The translations under genes were made by a program, and so were the position numbers. Below, piece by piece: positions 11,961 to 23,549 of a stretch of 64,000 nt of DNA (the stretch's first letter is position 1; every line of letters starts with the position of its first letter). The notes beneath the pieces were generated by a model. It was not told the origin of the DNA. It did not search any database and saw nothing but the letters and a program-made list of their open reading frames with translations. This DNA comes from Gigaspora rosea (Eukaryota > Glomeromycota > Glomeromycetes > Diversisporales > Gigasporaceae): assembly GCA_003550325.1 (NCBI GenBank), contig QKWP01000203.1:5054-69053 (forward strand). Direction: 5' to 3'.

Positions 11961-12818
11961 TATTGAGCCATTTTAACTATACAAAATAAATATCAGTTAA
12001 GTGAGTCGTTAAAGTCATTCATAGAATGCCTTAGAGCCTTGTCTCATAGTTTTTTAGGTATATACAAATAAATTAATGAGGATAATGGGTCAAAAAAAAT
12101 TTTTTTAATGATATTTTTATAGAACAATTTATTTGTTGAAAATGATAAGAGTGAAAACCGTTTGATTATATATTTTATTCTCAATCAATGTAACAGATAA
12201 TAATGAAATCCAGATTAAAATGAAATGATAATAAAATTTCAAAAACTAAATTTTTTTGGGGTACATTTTTTAGGTTTAGGGGTTTAGGATTAGGGTTAGT
12301 TTTAAAAAAAATTATAATAAACAAGTATTAATGGGTTTTAGAAGGCTAGCAGGTTAAGTATAAAATGTAGATTTTATTTTAAATTATGATCTGCGACAAT
12401 CAATGTCTGACTTTAATGTGTATATTGATTTGTGTGATGTGAAAAAACAAAATTCTATATTCGTAATATCATGTATTTAGTAAGCTGTCTCATGGAATTC
12501 AACCTCCGGTAATGCTATTTATTTCTTAGCAATACTGGAAATTGAGCTTCATAAGGCAAAAACCACTTAATGCATCTTTTTGTTGATTCTTTTCTAGCAA
12601 TATCACCATTGCCACTTATTCAAGTTTTATTTAACCACCTTTTTTTGGTAGTCCACTAATATGGATCACAGCACACATAATTAGGGCGAGGACAGGAATT
12701 AGCTGATTCGATTTTGGCCAAAATTTTGACCCCCCCTATTTTAGTCAGGTCTTCATATTAAATTTTCAGATTTTCAGCCCCCTCAGGAAATCAGCTGATT
12801 TCTGGCGCCTCCCTTACT

Positions 12819-12960
12819 GGTCAAATGGATATCATAAGGTTTTTTGCTAAAAATAGGTACTTTGAGATTAATTCGCTTATTCAGGGTTTGGTGGTCCACT
12901 AATATAGATTACACTATAGTCAAATGGATAGTATAAGGTTTTTTGCTGAAAATAGGTATT
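12819..12960. repeat. Imperfect direct repeat inside the hAT element
   Basis: A 40-bp segment beginning GTCAAATGGATATCATAAGG at about 12823 recurs at about 12919. The neighbouring words GTCCACTAATAT also recur (near 12652 and 12890). A small local segmental duplication with no coding content. Confidence 0.6.
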
Positions 12961-13726
12961 GTTAGCATAGGTATGGTGTAGGTACAGTATAAAAAATCCA
13001 AACTACAATCTCTTTTCAATAATTTAGCAGTTTTGGGATTTCTTGTGCAGTACTTGGTTTTACCAGAATACTAAAAAAATATAAAAGTTCATTTTATTAG
13101 TCGAATTTGCCAAATTGTTTTGGCAAGCCAAAATATTTTTGGTATATAATCTTAATCCAGTACCAAAATAAATAAGAAACAAGGAAGGTGTTCCTTTTAT
13201 TTTATGTATATACCTATGATCTTAATATACAGTACTTATAATCTTATATATATATTTATGATAACTAATATAGGCGAAAATATTTAATTTTAGCAATTAT
13301 TTAGCATGAGCGATAACATTAAATAAAATTTGAGCCAATCAAAAAGTGATTATTTGATCAGACCAATTATGAATCACTTATAGATCGCTCATAAATCGTT
13401 TATGAATCGCTTATAAATTGTTTATAAATTTTTGTATATGGTTGTTTATAAATTTTTGTAAATGATTGTGATATAATTACTTATAAATTTTTGTGCATAC
13501 ATCAGTTAATTTTAATAATTACATCTGGATCTGGATATTTTCGCCATATGAGCGCAAAAAAAAATAAGTGGGCTAGGAAGATCTTCAGTTTTGTTAATTT
13601 AACCCAGTTAATTATTATTACTATTAGCTATGCAAATTTTAGTTTGACTATATAGAATTTTAATTAGCCATTTGATTCTTGAAAATAATAAATAAAAAAT
13701 ATACATTATATTTTATACAATATAGG

Positions 13727-14510
13727 TAGGGTTCTCAATGGGCTGGGTTGGGCCAGGTTCATCTAAACCCAAGCCCGGCCCGTAGAATTATAAAACCAGC
13801 CCAAGCCTGGCCCAATTCATCACGGGTTTGAAATATAAGCCCAAACTCAGCTCGAGCTTAGCCCAGCCCGACCCAACCCAACCCAAGCCTGGCCCAACTC
13901 AGGCCCGCCCAACTCAAGCCTGGCCCAACCCAAGCCTGGCCCAACAAGCCTGGCCCAATCCATAATTTGCAAATAGTATTACTAATTAATTAATCATCAA
14001 CAATCAATTAATTGTTCAATAAAATTATTATTGATTAGTTGGCAACTTGACAACTAATCAATTTTTGATTTGAAATACTAAGATAATTATATTTTCTAAA
14101 TAACTTAATTATTAAAATGTATATTCTTGAATCTATTATATTATATTATACTAAAAATTACACACTTTACCAAATTAACTAAAATATTATTTGGTTAATT
14201 TTTATTATGTATTTCAAAAATTATAAAAATAGCTAACTAAATTAAAAAAATTATAGTTTAAAAAGAAATAAAATTTTAATATCTAATTTAAATACAATAG
14301 GACTGTAACTAGTAAAAACTATATATTTTTAATGAGTATTGCTGGGTTTTATCGGGCCTCTTTATAAAACCCGGGCCTGGCCCATTATTTTACAAGCCCA
14401 ACCCAGGCCCGGCCCAATTAATCACGGGCTTAAAATTTGGGCCCAAGCCCAGCCCAGACCCGGCCCAACCCACAAATTACTGGGTTTGGCCTGGCCCATT
14501 GCAAACCCTA
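13727..14510. mobile_element. Nested non-autonomous hAT element, TSD AATATAGG
   Basis: 784 bp starting TAGGGTTCTCAATGGGC and ending GCCCATTGCAAACCCTA. It is flanked by the identical octamer AATATAGG (13719-13726, 14511-14518). Arms of about 200 bp are unusually GC-rich, made of irregular GGCCCAA/GCCTGGCCC iterations, while the middle is ordinary AT-rich DNA. It is inserted inside the 8481-14746 hAT transposon and is therefore younger than it. Confidence 0.9.
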
Positions 14511-15003
14511 AATATAGGAAAGAGTCAATATGTCTGAATAAAAAGTTATAGAAAATAATATATCAAGATATATTTTTATATTACTGGAACCACTAAAAGT
14601 TACTGGACATTATTGAAAGCTTCATCTAGTGACCCAAAAATCATCACTAGAAGAGTCCAGTAACATCGGGCTACTGAAAACTAATACATTTCCAATTCTA
14701 TCTAGTTAAGTCCATTCTCACTAGACCATTCCAGTGACCAACACTGATCAATATGGTATATTACATAATTTATTATGAAATATTACAGAATTTATTTCAA
14801 AATATTTCGAAATATATTGCAAAATATTGCAAAATAGACCAAATAAAAAAAATGCAAATTAGGGGGCCTAGTAAATTATAATGTTTTTAAATCTCAATAT
14901 GTATACCGGTTTGTAATTTACTAGGTTTGTATAACGGGAACAGACTTAGTAGATTAATTTTTTATCAAGTTATTGATTTTGACAGGATCGATCAACAGTA
15001 GGT

Positions 15004-15264
15004 AGCTAAAGCCATGTACCCACATGATTTTTTGAAATATTAGAGTCTGTTTAGCATTAGAATCAAGTTAGAGTTAGAACTAATATAGGTAAAATTACCT
15101 TCCCGGCATTTTTTATTAATAGCCCAAGATAGGTTTAGAATGCCATTTTTATGTTCTTGCATTTTTTTGTTTTTTTGACTTTTTTGGACTGACCTGTGTA
15201 AACAAAATTTCGCAACTCCGTTTGGTTGATTACACAAAAATGTCACGTGGGTACATAGCTTTAG
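15004..15264. mobile_element. MITE family C, copy 1
   Basis: The left end GCTAAAGCCATGTACCCACA pairs with the right end TGTGGGTACATAGCTTTAG-type sequence. Related copies are at 29769-30027 (inverted) and 49012-49289. The interior shares the order of T-rich words (ATTTTTTATTAAT, AGGTTTAGA, TGTAAACAAAATTT) with the other copies. Non-coding. Confidence 0.75.
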
Positions 15265-15599
15265 ACGACCCTAGGTTTAGAAAATTTTTAAGTTCAAAAA
15301 GTGAAGTCGATATTTGGGTTGCACAAATCTCTAGAGATTCAAAAAATGGATCACGTGCCCTCTGCCAATTTTAATTGGCTAATGAGCTAGAGATATATAA
15401 GTTATATATCTTTAGCTAGAGATGCTTAGAAGAACCCTTTATTAAATATACATTTTTAATTAATATTACATACTTTATTATATTACATATTATTTTTATA
15501 TTATTACAAATATTTTAAACTACTTTCGCACTTCGTCGCATCTAATTCTATTACTATATACAAAAAACTAGCTCTATATACTTATTTTCGCTCACACTA

Positions 15600-16640
15600 T
15601 AGTTAGCTATTATTTTCGCTTTTTTGTTTTCTATTATTTTTGAAAGTATCAGAGGTCGTAGTTGGCATGCGCAAGGTTTCGAAAAGTTGTTGTTTTCTCG
15701 CAAAGTGCCAAAATAAAAATAAATTAATAAAAAAAAATTTAAAAATAAACCAAAAAAAACAAAAACAAAAAACACGAAACATAAAAAAATGAAGCAAAAC
15801 CTTGCAAGAACTTGCAAAACTTGCAAAAATTTGCAAAAATTTGCAAAAACTTGCGCTCATTTCTTTAAAGAAGCGTTCTTGAAAATTTAGAAATTGCTGG
15901 GTGTGTGTTCTTGAAAGTGTCAAAAGTCGTAGTTGGCATGCACAATGTTTCAAAAAGTTTTGTTTTTTCGCAAAGCTGAAATAAAATAAATTAATAAAAA
16001 ATTTTTAAAAATAAACCAAAAAAACAAAACCAAAACCACGAAATAAAAAAATAAATAAAATAAAACCTTGCAAGAACTTGCAAGAACTTGCAAAAACTTG
16101 CAAAAACTTGCGACCATTTCTCTAAAGAAGCGTTCTTAAAAATTTAGAAATTGCTAGTATGTGTTTTTGAAATTGTCAAAAGTCATAGTTAGCATGCGCA
16201 AGGTTTCGAAAAGTTGTTAGTTTTTCTCGCAAAGTGCCGAAATAAAATAAATTAATCAAAAAAATTTTAAAAATAAACTAAAAAACAAAAACTAAAAACA
16301 CAAAACACAAAACAAAAAAATAAATAAAGCGAAACCTTGCAAGAACTAGCAAAAACTTGCCAAAACTTGCAAAAACTTGTGCCTATTTCTCTAAAGAAGC
16401 ATTCTTGAAAATTTAGAAATTGCTGGGGTATGTTCTTAAAAGTGTCAAAAGTTGTAGTTGGCATGTGCAAGGTTTCGAAAAGTTGGTTGTTTTCTTGTAA
16501 AGTGCCGAAATAAAATTAAATGAAAAAATTAAAAAATAAATAAATAAAAAAAAATGAAAAAAACAAACGAAAACAAAAATGGAAAACAAACAAAGTGAAA
16601 AAAAAACAAAATAGAAAATTTAATTATAAACAAAAGATCT
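15600..16640. repeat. Tandem array, about four units of roughly 265 bp
   Basis: The landmark GTCGTAGTTGGCATG recurs at about 15655, 15926, 16182 and 16450 (spacings 271, 256 and 269 bp). Each unit also holds a cluster of 12-bp AACTTGCAAAAA iterations and an A-rich tract. Open frames here are Phe/Cys-rich antisense translations of the repeat and are not genes. Confidence 0.85.
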
Positions 16641-16679
16641 AATCTGATCTTGTAGTACAGAATTTGAATATCATTAAAC

Positions 16680-17184
16680 AGGACCCCGAACAATATATAT
16701 AGAGGTTACATTGAAATTTTGGCTAAAAAGATTACTTTTTTGCAAAAATGTTATATTTGAAAAGTGGATATTGGTCAAAAGGTTATATTTAAAAGTGGAT
16801 AAAAGCTTTTAATGTTATATTATTAAAAGTGGATAAAATTAATAAGTTTTAAATAGGCTATATTTAAATTTGGATAAAAAAAATTTTTTAAAAAAATCTT
16901 TTTCTCAAAAAAATTTTTTTAAAAAAAGTTTTTTTTTTAAGAAAAATTTTTTTTTGAAAAAAATTTTTTTTTAAGAAAAATTTTTTTTTGAGAAAAATTT
17001 TTTTTGAAAAAAAAATTTTTTTGATAAAAAATATGTTGTTATATTTGATAATTAGTTAAAATTTATTAAATATTAAAGCTTATATATAAAATATGGTTAA
17101 TTAGCTCTGATAAAAAGTAGATAAAAATTTTAAAAAGTTTATATTAAAGCTAATGTAACCTCTATATGTATTGTTCGGGGTCCT
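16680..17184. mobile_element. Non-autonomous hAT element, AGGACCCC termini, TSD CATTAAAC
   Basis: 505 bp with ends AGGACCCCGAACAATATATA and its inverse, a terminal repeat of about 33 bp. The octamer CATTAAAC borders both sides (16672-16679, 17185-17192). The centre is a series of alternating A and T homopolymer runs. A second family member is at 31784-32077. Confidence 0.9.
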
Positions 17185-17192
17185 CATTAAAC

Positions 17193-18295
17193 TATTTTAA
17201 ACTATTTTGAAAAATCAGTCTAATGCGCGATTCAGATTATAGATTTACTAATCTAGCTTGGTTTCCTATAGCGATATGGGCCGATAACAAAACCTTGGCC
17301 CGGGACTGAAACTAAATAGTGGAGCCTGGTCAATCGGGCCACACTGTCTTATAAAAAAATTCAACCAATCAGATCACTGAATTCAAGCACATTGTGTTGG
17401 TAAAAAATAGTATAACACCAAAAACCAGGCTAATAGGGTCGCCAATACACAAAAAACCTAACACAAAGTAGTGAACCAAGTTGACTTTAAAAAATTGACT
17501 TGACTAAGTCGACTTAAGTTGATTATAAAATTCAGCTATTAACCGAAAGTTGATTTCTTTATTTGCTCATATTACGTGACATGCAACGACCAATCACAGT
17601 CTGAGTTACACTTAGATTAACAAGTTACATTTAGATTAACAGTTAACACTTGATTTTTGAGTTAACAAGTTATACTTAGATTAACACTTGTTTTTTGAGT
17701 TAATATAGTTAATATCGATATGTATAATTAAATGATTTAATTTTATTCTACAACGAGTTATGATTACAATTTTTAAAATAATACAATTTGCACAATATCA
17801 ATTTTTTTCCATTTACACAATATTAGATTGTTTTATTTAAACATGCTCTTCAATTTAGTATTAATATTTCTAGAGCATTGTATTAGTTTACTCAATTGCA
17901 TATATGTAATTTAATATTGATTGAAATTTTTTTGGGTAGTAATTTTACCCAATCGACTAAATTGGCTTTGCAAAAATCGGTTTGGTTAAGCCGACTAGTC
18001 GACTTAAGTCGATTTTACATATAACGACTTGTATTACTAACACAAAGACTACTTACTAAACCTAATAATAACTTTCCTTTACGCCCTAATTGGTAGACCT
18101 CGATCGAGGCATGGATTAATTTGGTCTGAAAATAGGGTGTCTTCCAATACTGCAGCTATCACGATACTGGTTCTAAATTCTTATTACTTTTGAGCTTGAG
18201 TTTGTTGACTATACTAATGCTTATTATTACTTTTAATTTTTTCTGCTAATATCTTCTGAATTAGCTTCTTTACTATTCAAGTGCGCCTGAGTTTA
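17193..18295. other. Intergenic region with possible decayed inverted-repeat element
   Basis: TAGCGATATGGGCCGATAAC near 17269 resembles the reverse complement of the segment near 18940-18955 (TCATATCACTA), and both ends have GC-rich GGCCC words, so a larger TIR element of about 1.7 kb may span 17269-18955. Its flanking octamers do not match convincingly. Clusters of GTCGACTTAAGT words near 17500 and 17995 look like an inner inverted repeat. No gene seen. Confidence 0.35.
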
Positions 18296-18666
18296 AGGTA
18301 GGGTGAACATAGATCATTTCTAATAGTAATTACGTTGTAATCATATGAAATCATGTGATTGACCAATCAGGATTGTAAACAACGTGATCTGACCAATCAG
18401 AATAAGCAATTTCTTGTGCACCTAAGTAAATTTAGGTCTATCTAAGTTTTTTTATCAATATATAAAGGTGGATTTTTTCAAATATTATATAAGTTCTAGA
18501 ATTTCATGATTATGAAAATAAGGGCTCATTCTACATGATACCAAATTTTTGTTAAAATTTGTCACAGTTCTAAAAAGTTTATCAGGGGCATGTGTTTAAT
18601 TTCTATATAAAATCTTATAGTACCACGTAGATCATATGAAAATTGATCTACGTTCACCCTGCCCTT
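18296..18666. mobile_element. MITE with AGGGTGAACATAGATC termini
   Basis: About 370 bp. The left AGGTAGGGTGAACATAGATC matches the reverse complement of the right end (GATCTACGTTCACCCTGCCC) with few mismatches. TTA/TAA trinucleotides at the borders are compatible with a PIF/Harbinger-like origin but not decisive. Non-coding. Confidence 0.65.
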
Positions 18667-18997
18667 AAATCAACTTTCAGATTCTGAATTTCAGTGTCAT
18701 GTATCACAGAATCACGATTTGGGGCTTAGGTTGATTACTAATTCAAACTTTCTTTTTTAATTTTAGCTAACTAACAATAACAGGTTTCTTACAAATTTAA
18801 AACAAGAAACCATACAAACAATATACGTTAACGACCTTGTAGCAAGTGGGAAAAATTTTTTTATTTTACTCTAATTGGCCCCGGCCCATAAAAGTATAGG
18901 TTGACCCTCAGCCCACTATTAGCCTGGCCGGTGGGGCCGGGGTCAGTTCATATCACTATTTTCTAGTCCTAAAATATTTGAAATATTTTGTAGCATA

Positions 18998-19172
18998 CAG
19001 TCGGACCTCTCTAAATGCATCCCCCCTAAGTGCATAACCTCCTTAAATGCATATCAGTTTTCTGGCCCAAATATATACCAAACCTCTATAAATGCATTTT
19101 TTCTTATTGTTCTCTTAATGCATACCTCCAAAAGTTTGGTCCCAATGATATGCATTTAGAGAGGTCTGACTG
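18998..19172. mobile_element. 175-bp mariner/pogo-like MITE built of TAAATGCAT words
   Basis: Termini CAGTCGGACCTCTCTAAATG and CATTTAGAGAGGTCTGACTG are inverted repeats of about 24 bp flanked by TA on each side. The interior repeats the words AAATGCAT and CCTC in both orientations, so almost the whole element can fold back on itself. Confidence 0.85.
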
Positions 19173-20229
19173 TATTTCAAAATATTTCAAAATTACCTTC
19201 ATAATATTTCGAAAATTTGATATTTCAAAATATTTCAAAATATATTATGTAATATTTTGCTTATATTATGGTTCATAAAATCTTACGTAAAATTACGCTA
19301 TTATAAATTTGCTGATATAGTAGATAGTATAAAAATTGTAAGCAATATATATTGTAACAATTAATATACATCCAGAGGCATGGCCTCACCTTAACAATAA
19401 AAAAAAAATTAAAATAATAAATTTTTAATGATTTTGTAATCTCATGATCAGATTTTAGTGATTTTGGACTTGTTGAAATTGCCTCCTCAAGATAGTCATT
19501 TTGGTAGTAAAATTATAAAAATTGGACTGGTCTATCAGAAGTTATTCATGATTTCATATTAATTTTAAAATTTGCTTTGTATAGCTTATTTTTGTTAAAT
19601 TAAAATATATCGAGAAGTTGATTAAAATTATATGATTTTGGTACCATTCGATTCATCTCAATGAGATAAATTGAATGGTGCCAAAATTACATAATTCTGA
19701 TTGATGGTTTACAAAATATTGCTATACACTGCAATATTTTTATTACTATAATATCTTTATCTACTTTAAATATTAGTTTAATTGTAATATGATACACTAA
19801 TCAGACTGAGACAAATCAATTGGTTCTAAAATCACATGATTTAGATTAGTAGATCATAAGATATTGGCAGTGCACCATAATTGATAATGCACTATAATAC
19901 CTATATCTACTTTATATAAACTAATTTTAATTAAATAATTGTTAAATTTTTATCAATCTTGGGATTTTGTAATTGGAATTTAACAATTTTGGGCTTGTTA
20001 GAATTGTCTCACTAAAACAAAAATTTTGGCAGTTAAATCATTCAAAACAGGCAAGTAGATCAAAAGTTATTCAATATTAAAGAAGTTTATTTAGTAATTT
20101 TAAAAATCACTAATTCTGTAATTAAATTTTAATAATTTAGATTTTTTGGAATTATCTTCTTAAGATGAGCATTTTGGTAGTTAAATTATTCAAAATGAAC
20201 TAGTGAATCAAAAGTTATTATCATATATA

Positions 20230-20433
20230 CAGTCAACTCTTTTTAATCTAAACTGCCAGGACTGCTTTTTTTTACTATGTAAAAATTTGAAAAAGTTCAG
20301 TTTTCAAAAAGTTATATATGACTTATCTGAACTTTATAATAAAATTTACAAATGTTCTAGGAGATTTTGTTCAGTTTAGAAAGAGTTTAATAGTGTTCGG
20401 TTTAGAGAAGTTCAGATTAGAGAAAGGTGACTG
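20230..20433. mobile_element. MITE family E, copy 1 (TA target)
   Basis: 204 bp starting CAGTCAACTCTTTTTAATCT and ending in the inverted form TAGAGAAAGGTGACTG, flanked by TA. The inverted copy at 28580-28781 shares most of its length, including TTCTAGGAGATTTTGTTCAG-type sequence. Confidence 0.85.
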
Positions 20434-21994
20434 TACTATATTAAAAAATAGCAAACTTTTTTAATTATTTTATTTATATAAATATTTAGCTCCGGACAAA
20501 CAATGCCATGTATTTACCTAGTATATTTATAGTTTTTATACTATAAGCATTGTGTTTCTTGAATTCATATAAGAGGTGAATTCCAAATATGATACTATAT
20601 GTATAGTATATTTTTTAGAAGTTTAATATACTTCACTTGAGTGTAATAAGGATCCCAGATAATACTAACAGAGGTACGAGGTAAGGTAATAGTAAATTTT
20701 CAAACATTTTGTCCACTTTTTTGGCCCAAACTTTTTTTTAATTCTGGCCAAAATAAAATTAAATTTTAATTTGACCAGAATTTAGAAAGGTTTGAGCCAA
20801 AAAAATAGTCAAATTTAATAAAAACATGTTTGGTTTAAGTAATTGTACCTCTGTTAGTATTATCCAGGGTTCTGTGCAATAAATGCTTATATATCATACT
20901 CTAATTTGATTAGCTAAATTTGCAGATTAATATTTTTAAAAAAATAAACAAATCTTGTTAAAATTTTTTAGATTAAAAATTATTCTAAAAAATATTAAAA
21001 AAAGGCTTAAATTTTTTTGCATTTATATGCAAAATTTAGTGCTAAACAAGTTTACTTAGTTTGAATTAGAAAGATTGTCTTAATAAAATTTAAAAAAAAA
21101 CTTTAAAAAATAAGTTGAAAAATTGAAAAATTGAAAATATCTTTAAAGTACTTTTTACTTCCACTAAATAAACTTGTTTAGCATAAAATTTTGCATATAG
21201 ACGCAAAAAATTTATGAATTTCCTTAAAAAACTCCTAAACCAACCCTAACCTAAAAGCTTTAGCAATAATTTATTTTAAAAAATAATGATTTACAAATTT
21301 AGCCAAACAAATTAGGATGCGATATATAAACACATCGCAGGGTACGTTAGATACGAGATATGCATTTATTCTATTTTTTATATTAGACCACCAATTTTTT
21401 TAAATTATTAAAAATTTTAACTTTAATAATTTCTTTAAAACAAATCCTCCCACAACAAAAAGTCATTTGTGCAGACTTGGATTCGATAAGACTAAAAATT
21501 CAGTTAATCCGAAATTAACTCACGCTTAGCCAACTTTGGTTTAATTAGAGCGGTTTTAAATTTATTTCCAAGTTAGTGCACGAGCATAAATTAAAAATAG
21601 ACATTTAATAATATCAAAAAAGTAAAAAAAAGGCATTATTGTATACAATAAAAACAATACATTAAAATGGAATTACTATTTTTTTTCAAAAAAAAAAAAG
21701 AGAAATATTTCATACACAATATACTGTTTGTTTAATTTAACATCTATTTGAATTTTATAATCAAACTAAGATATGAACGAACCACAATGTATATGTGCAA
21801 ATAATAAAAAAGGATTTATGATGATGCAAAAATTTCACTACAAAAAGTTTTTTTCTTTCTATTTTTCTAAACATCAACATGCGAAATTTTTTGGAGAAAA
21901 TGATCTAAAACATGTTTTCTCTTAAAAATACAAATAATGGAGAAGGAATGTAATATTGAATATTTGAAATTGTATCATTATACATAATACTACA
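20434..21994. other. Intergenic region downstream of the chitin deacetylase gene
   Basis: AT-rich with no protein-like frame. Inverted words near 20660 and 20850 (AATACTAACAGAGGTAC and its complement) suggest a TIR element of about 200 bp at about 20662-20862. A second inverted pair (TGCATTTATATGCAAAATTT near 21020 and its complement near 21190) suggests another. Confidence 0.45.
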
Positions 21995-23549
21995 TTATTT
22001 TAATGCGAATAACGATGTAAGCAGGATGGAAATCATTGGAAGTATTGTGATCACTAAAGAATTACCGGAGCTTGTCGAGGGAGTAGTTTCAGCGTTATTG
22101 GATTTAGAAGGTGCTGAACTGGGAATCGGTTTTCCTGATGGAGTTGATGCGGCTGATGTGGCTGCAGCGGCTGATGCGGGTAATGTGGCTGTGGTGTTAG
22201 CAGGTTTGGTGGTGGTGGAATTTGTAGAATTTACTACGTTTACTACGTTACTGGGTTTACCCCCAAGTTCTACATATGGTTTTGAATCTCCTACACATTG
22301 AGCGACTGTAGTCATGTTCAATCCTTGGACTTTGACTGCTAATTTGATGACTTCTACTGCTGCCTTTACGGTTGCATTATAAAGATCGTGTTCAAGAACA
22401 ATGAATCCTGTGGACATAGTCGGGAATTTTTTCATCCAACCATCAAAAGTACTGATTACATAGCTAATTGGTTGAGGTGGGGTGGAGAGAAGAGTCCAGT
22501 CATTGCTATCAAAGTCTGGAAGCCAAAGAACAGCTATGTATTCAAAATAAAATAATATAAATATTAAATATATTAATGCGAATAAAAATGAAAATATATT
22601 TTATATATATATATTCAAAAGAAAAAAAAAACATACTTATTAAACGCATGGCACGTGTAATAGCACGAATGCGATTGTCGGTATCACCATATGGAGGACG
22701 ATAATATATAGGAGTGACGCCAATAACGTCTTTGATAGCCTAAATGAAAATAAGATTAAATTTTTAATCAAAATTGGAATATTATTTTTTTTTTTTAAAA
22801 AAAAAAACACATTTTTATATAGAAATTCAAATACCTTCATTGTCCATCCTAATTCAGCTACGATTTCTTCGGTGGAAAGAGAACTAAGTGCAGGATGGGA
22901 CCAAGTATGAACAGCAATATGGTGACCTATAATTGAAAATGGGATTTAGAATACGAAATATTTTAAATTACACGCGTTATAATAAATTATTACCTTTTTT
23001 ATAAGCGTTTAAAAGAATTTCAGGGTGAGAAATTACGCGGCTACCAACAACGAAGAAAGTGGCTTTCAAATTGCATTCGTCTAGAGCATCCAACAACATT
23101 GGCGTCGCCGATGATGGTCCGTCATCATAAGTTACCCCCCAATTTCCTATTGTCGGGCATGTTTTAATATCATCGGTTTCAACGTATTTTTGACAAGTCC
23201 AAGAACCTTGATTTGGATCGATTTTGGTTTTATTATCACAGGAAGGTTGATCATGATTGATTACACCGCCATTAGAACGTGGAAGGTCTGGAACTCCACT
23301 TAAATCATATTGTGTCATCCATTTCTGAACCATAGGATCTTTTGGATCGGGTACTTGATCTAATTGAGGATAAACCATTGGTGAGCCATTGATTGACACA
23401 GTGACGCTCGGTGCTGATGCACTAGAAGAAGAAGAAGAAGCCGAATTAGAAGAAGCCGAATTAGAAGTAGCAGTGGGATTCGAACTGCCATCAGCGTTCG
23501 CTGTACAAGTAATCCAAAGAACAATTGCAAAAACTTTGAGGAACTTCAT
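21995..23549 (-). CDS. Chitin deacetylase (CE4/NodB polysaccharide deacetylase), GPI-anchored
   Basis: Removes N-acetyl groups from chitin to give chitosan at the cell surface. Four exons: 23549-22994, 22926-22835, 22739-22637 and 22533-21995. The three GT-AG introns (67, 95 and 103 bp) keep the frame and give 429 residues. A signal peptide (about residues 1-19) is followed by a Ser-rich stretch. The NodB domain has all five motifs: TYDDGP (about 140-145, the metal-binding Asp pair), HTWSHP (192-197), RPPYGD (230-235), DSNDW (259-263) and LEHD (297-300). The C-terminus is Ser/Thr/Ala-rich (about 340-405) and ends in a hydrophobic segment, as for a GPI signal. The ATG at 23549 is supported by the signal peptide directly after it. 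In mycorrhizal fungi this activity probably modifies wall chitin and may reduce plant recognition (inference). No neighbouring gene appears linked. Confidence 0.92.

Larger units (their letters stand above)
8481..14746 (-). mobile_element. Complete 6.27-kb hAT transposon with 8-bp TSD
   Basis: The left end reads CAGTGTTGGCCTGGACTTCT and the right end, reverse complemented, CAGTGTTGGTCACTGGAATG. Both sides are bordered by the octamer ATCAATAT (8473-8480 and 14747-14754). Subterminal regions of 100-170 bp are crowded with ACTGGA/TCCAGT words, as expected for hAT transposase-binding sites. The element carries the degraded transposase gene at about 9340-11960 (minus) and a later hAT insertion at 13727-14510. 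The stretch 11961-13726 shows no further gene. Now immobile because its transposase is broken. Confidence 0.9.

Noticed and set aside
15554..16470. Phe/Cys-rich minus-strand frames
   Set aside because: Arise from the 265-bp tandem repeats and change frame between units.
22026..22301. Plus-strand frame of 91 codons
   Set aside because: Antisense to the Ser/Thr/Ala-rich tail of the chitin deacetylase.
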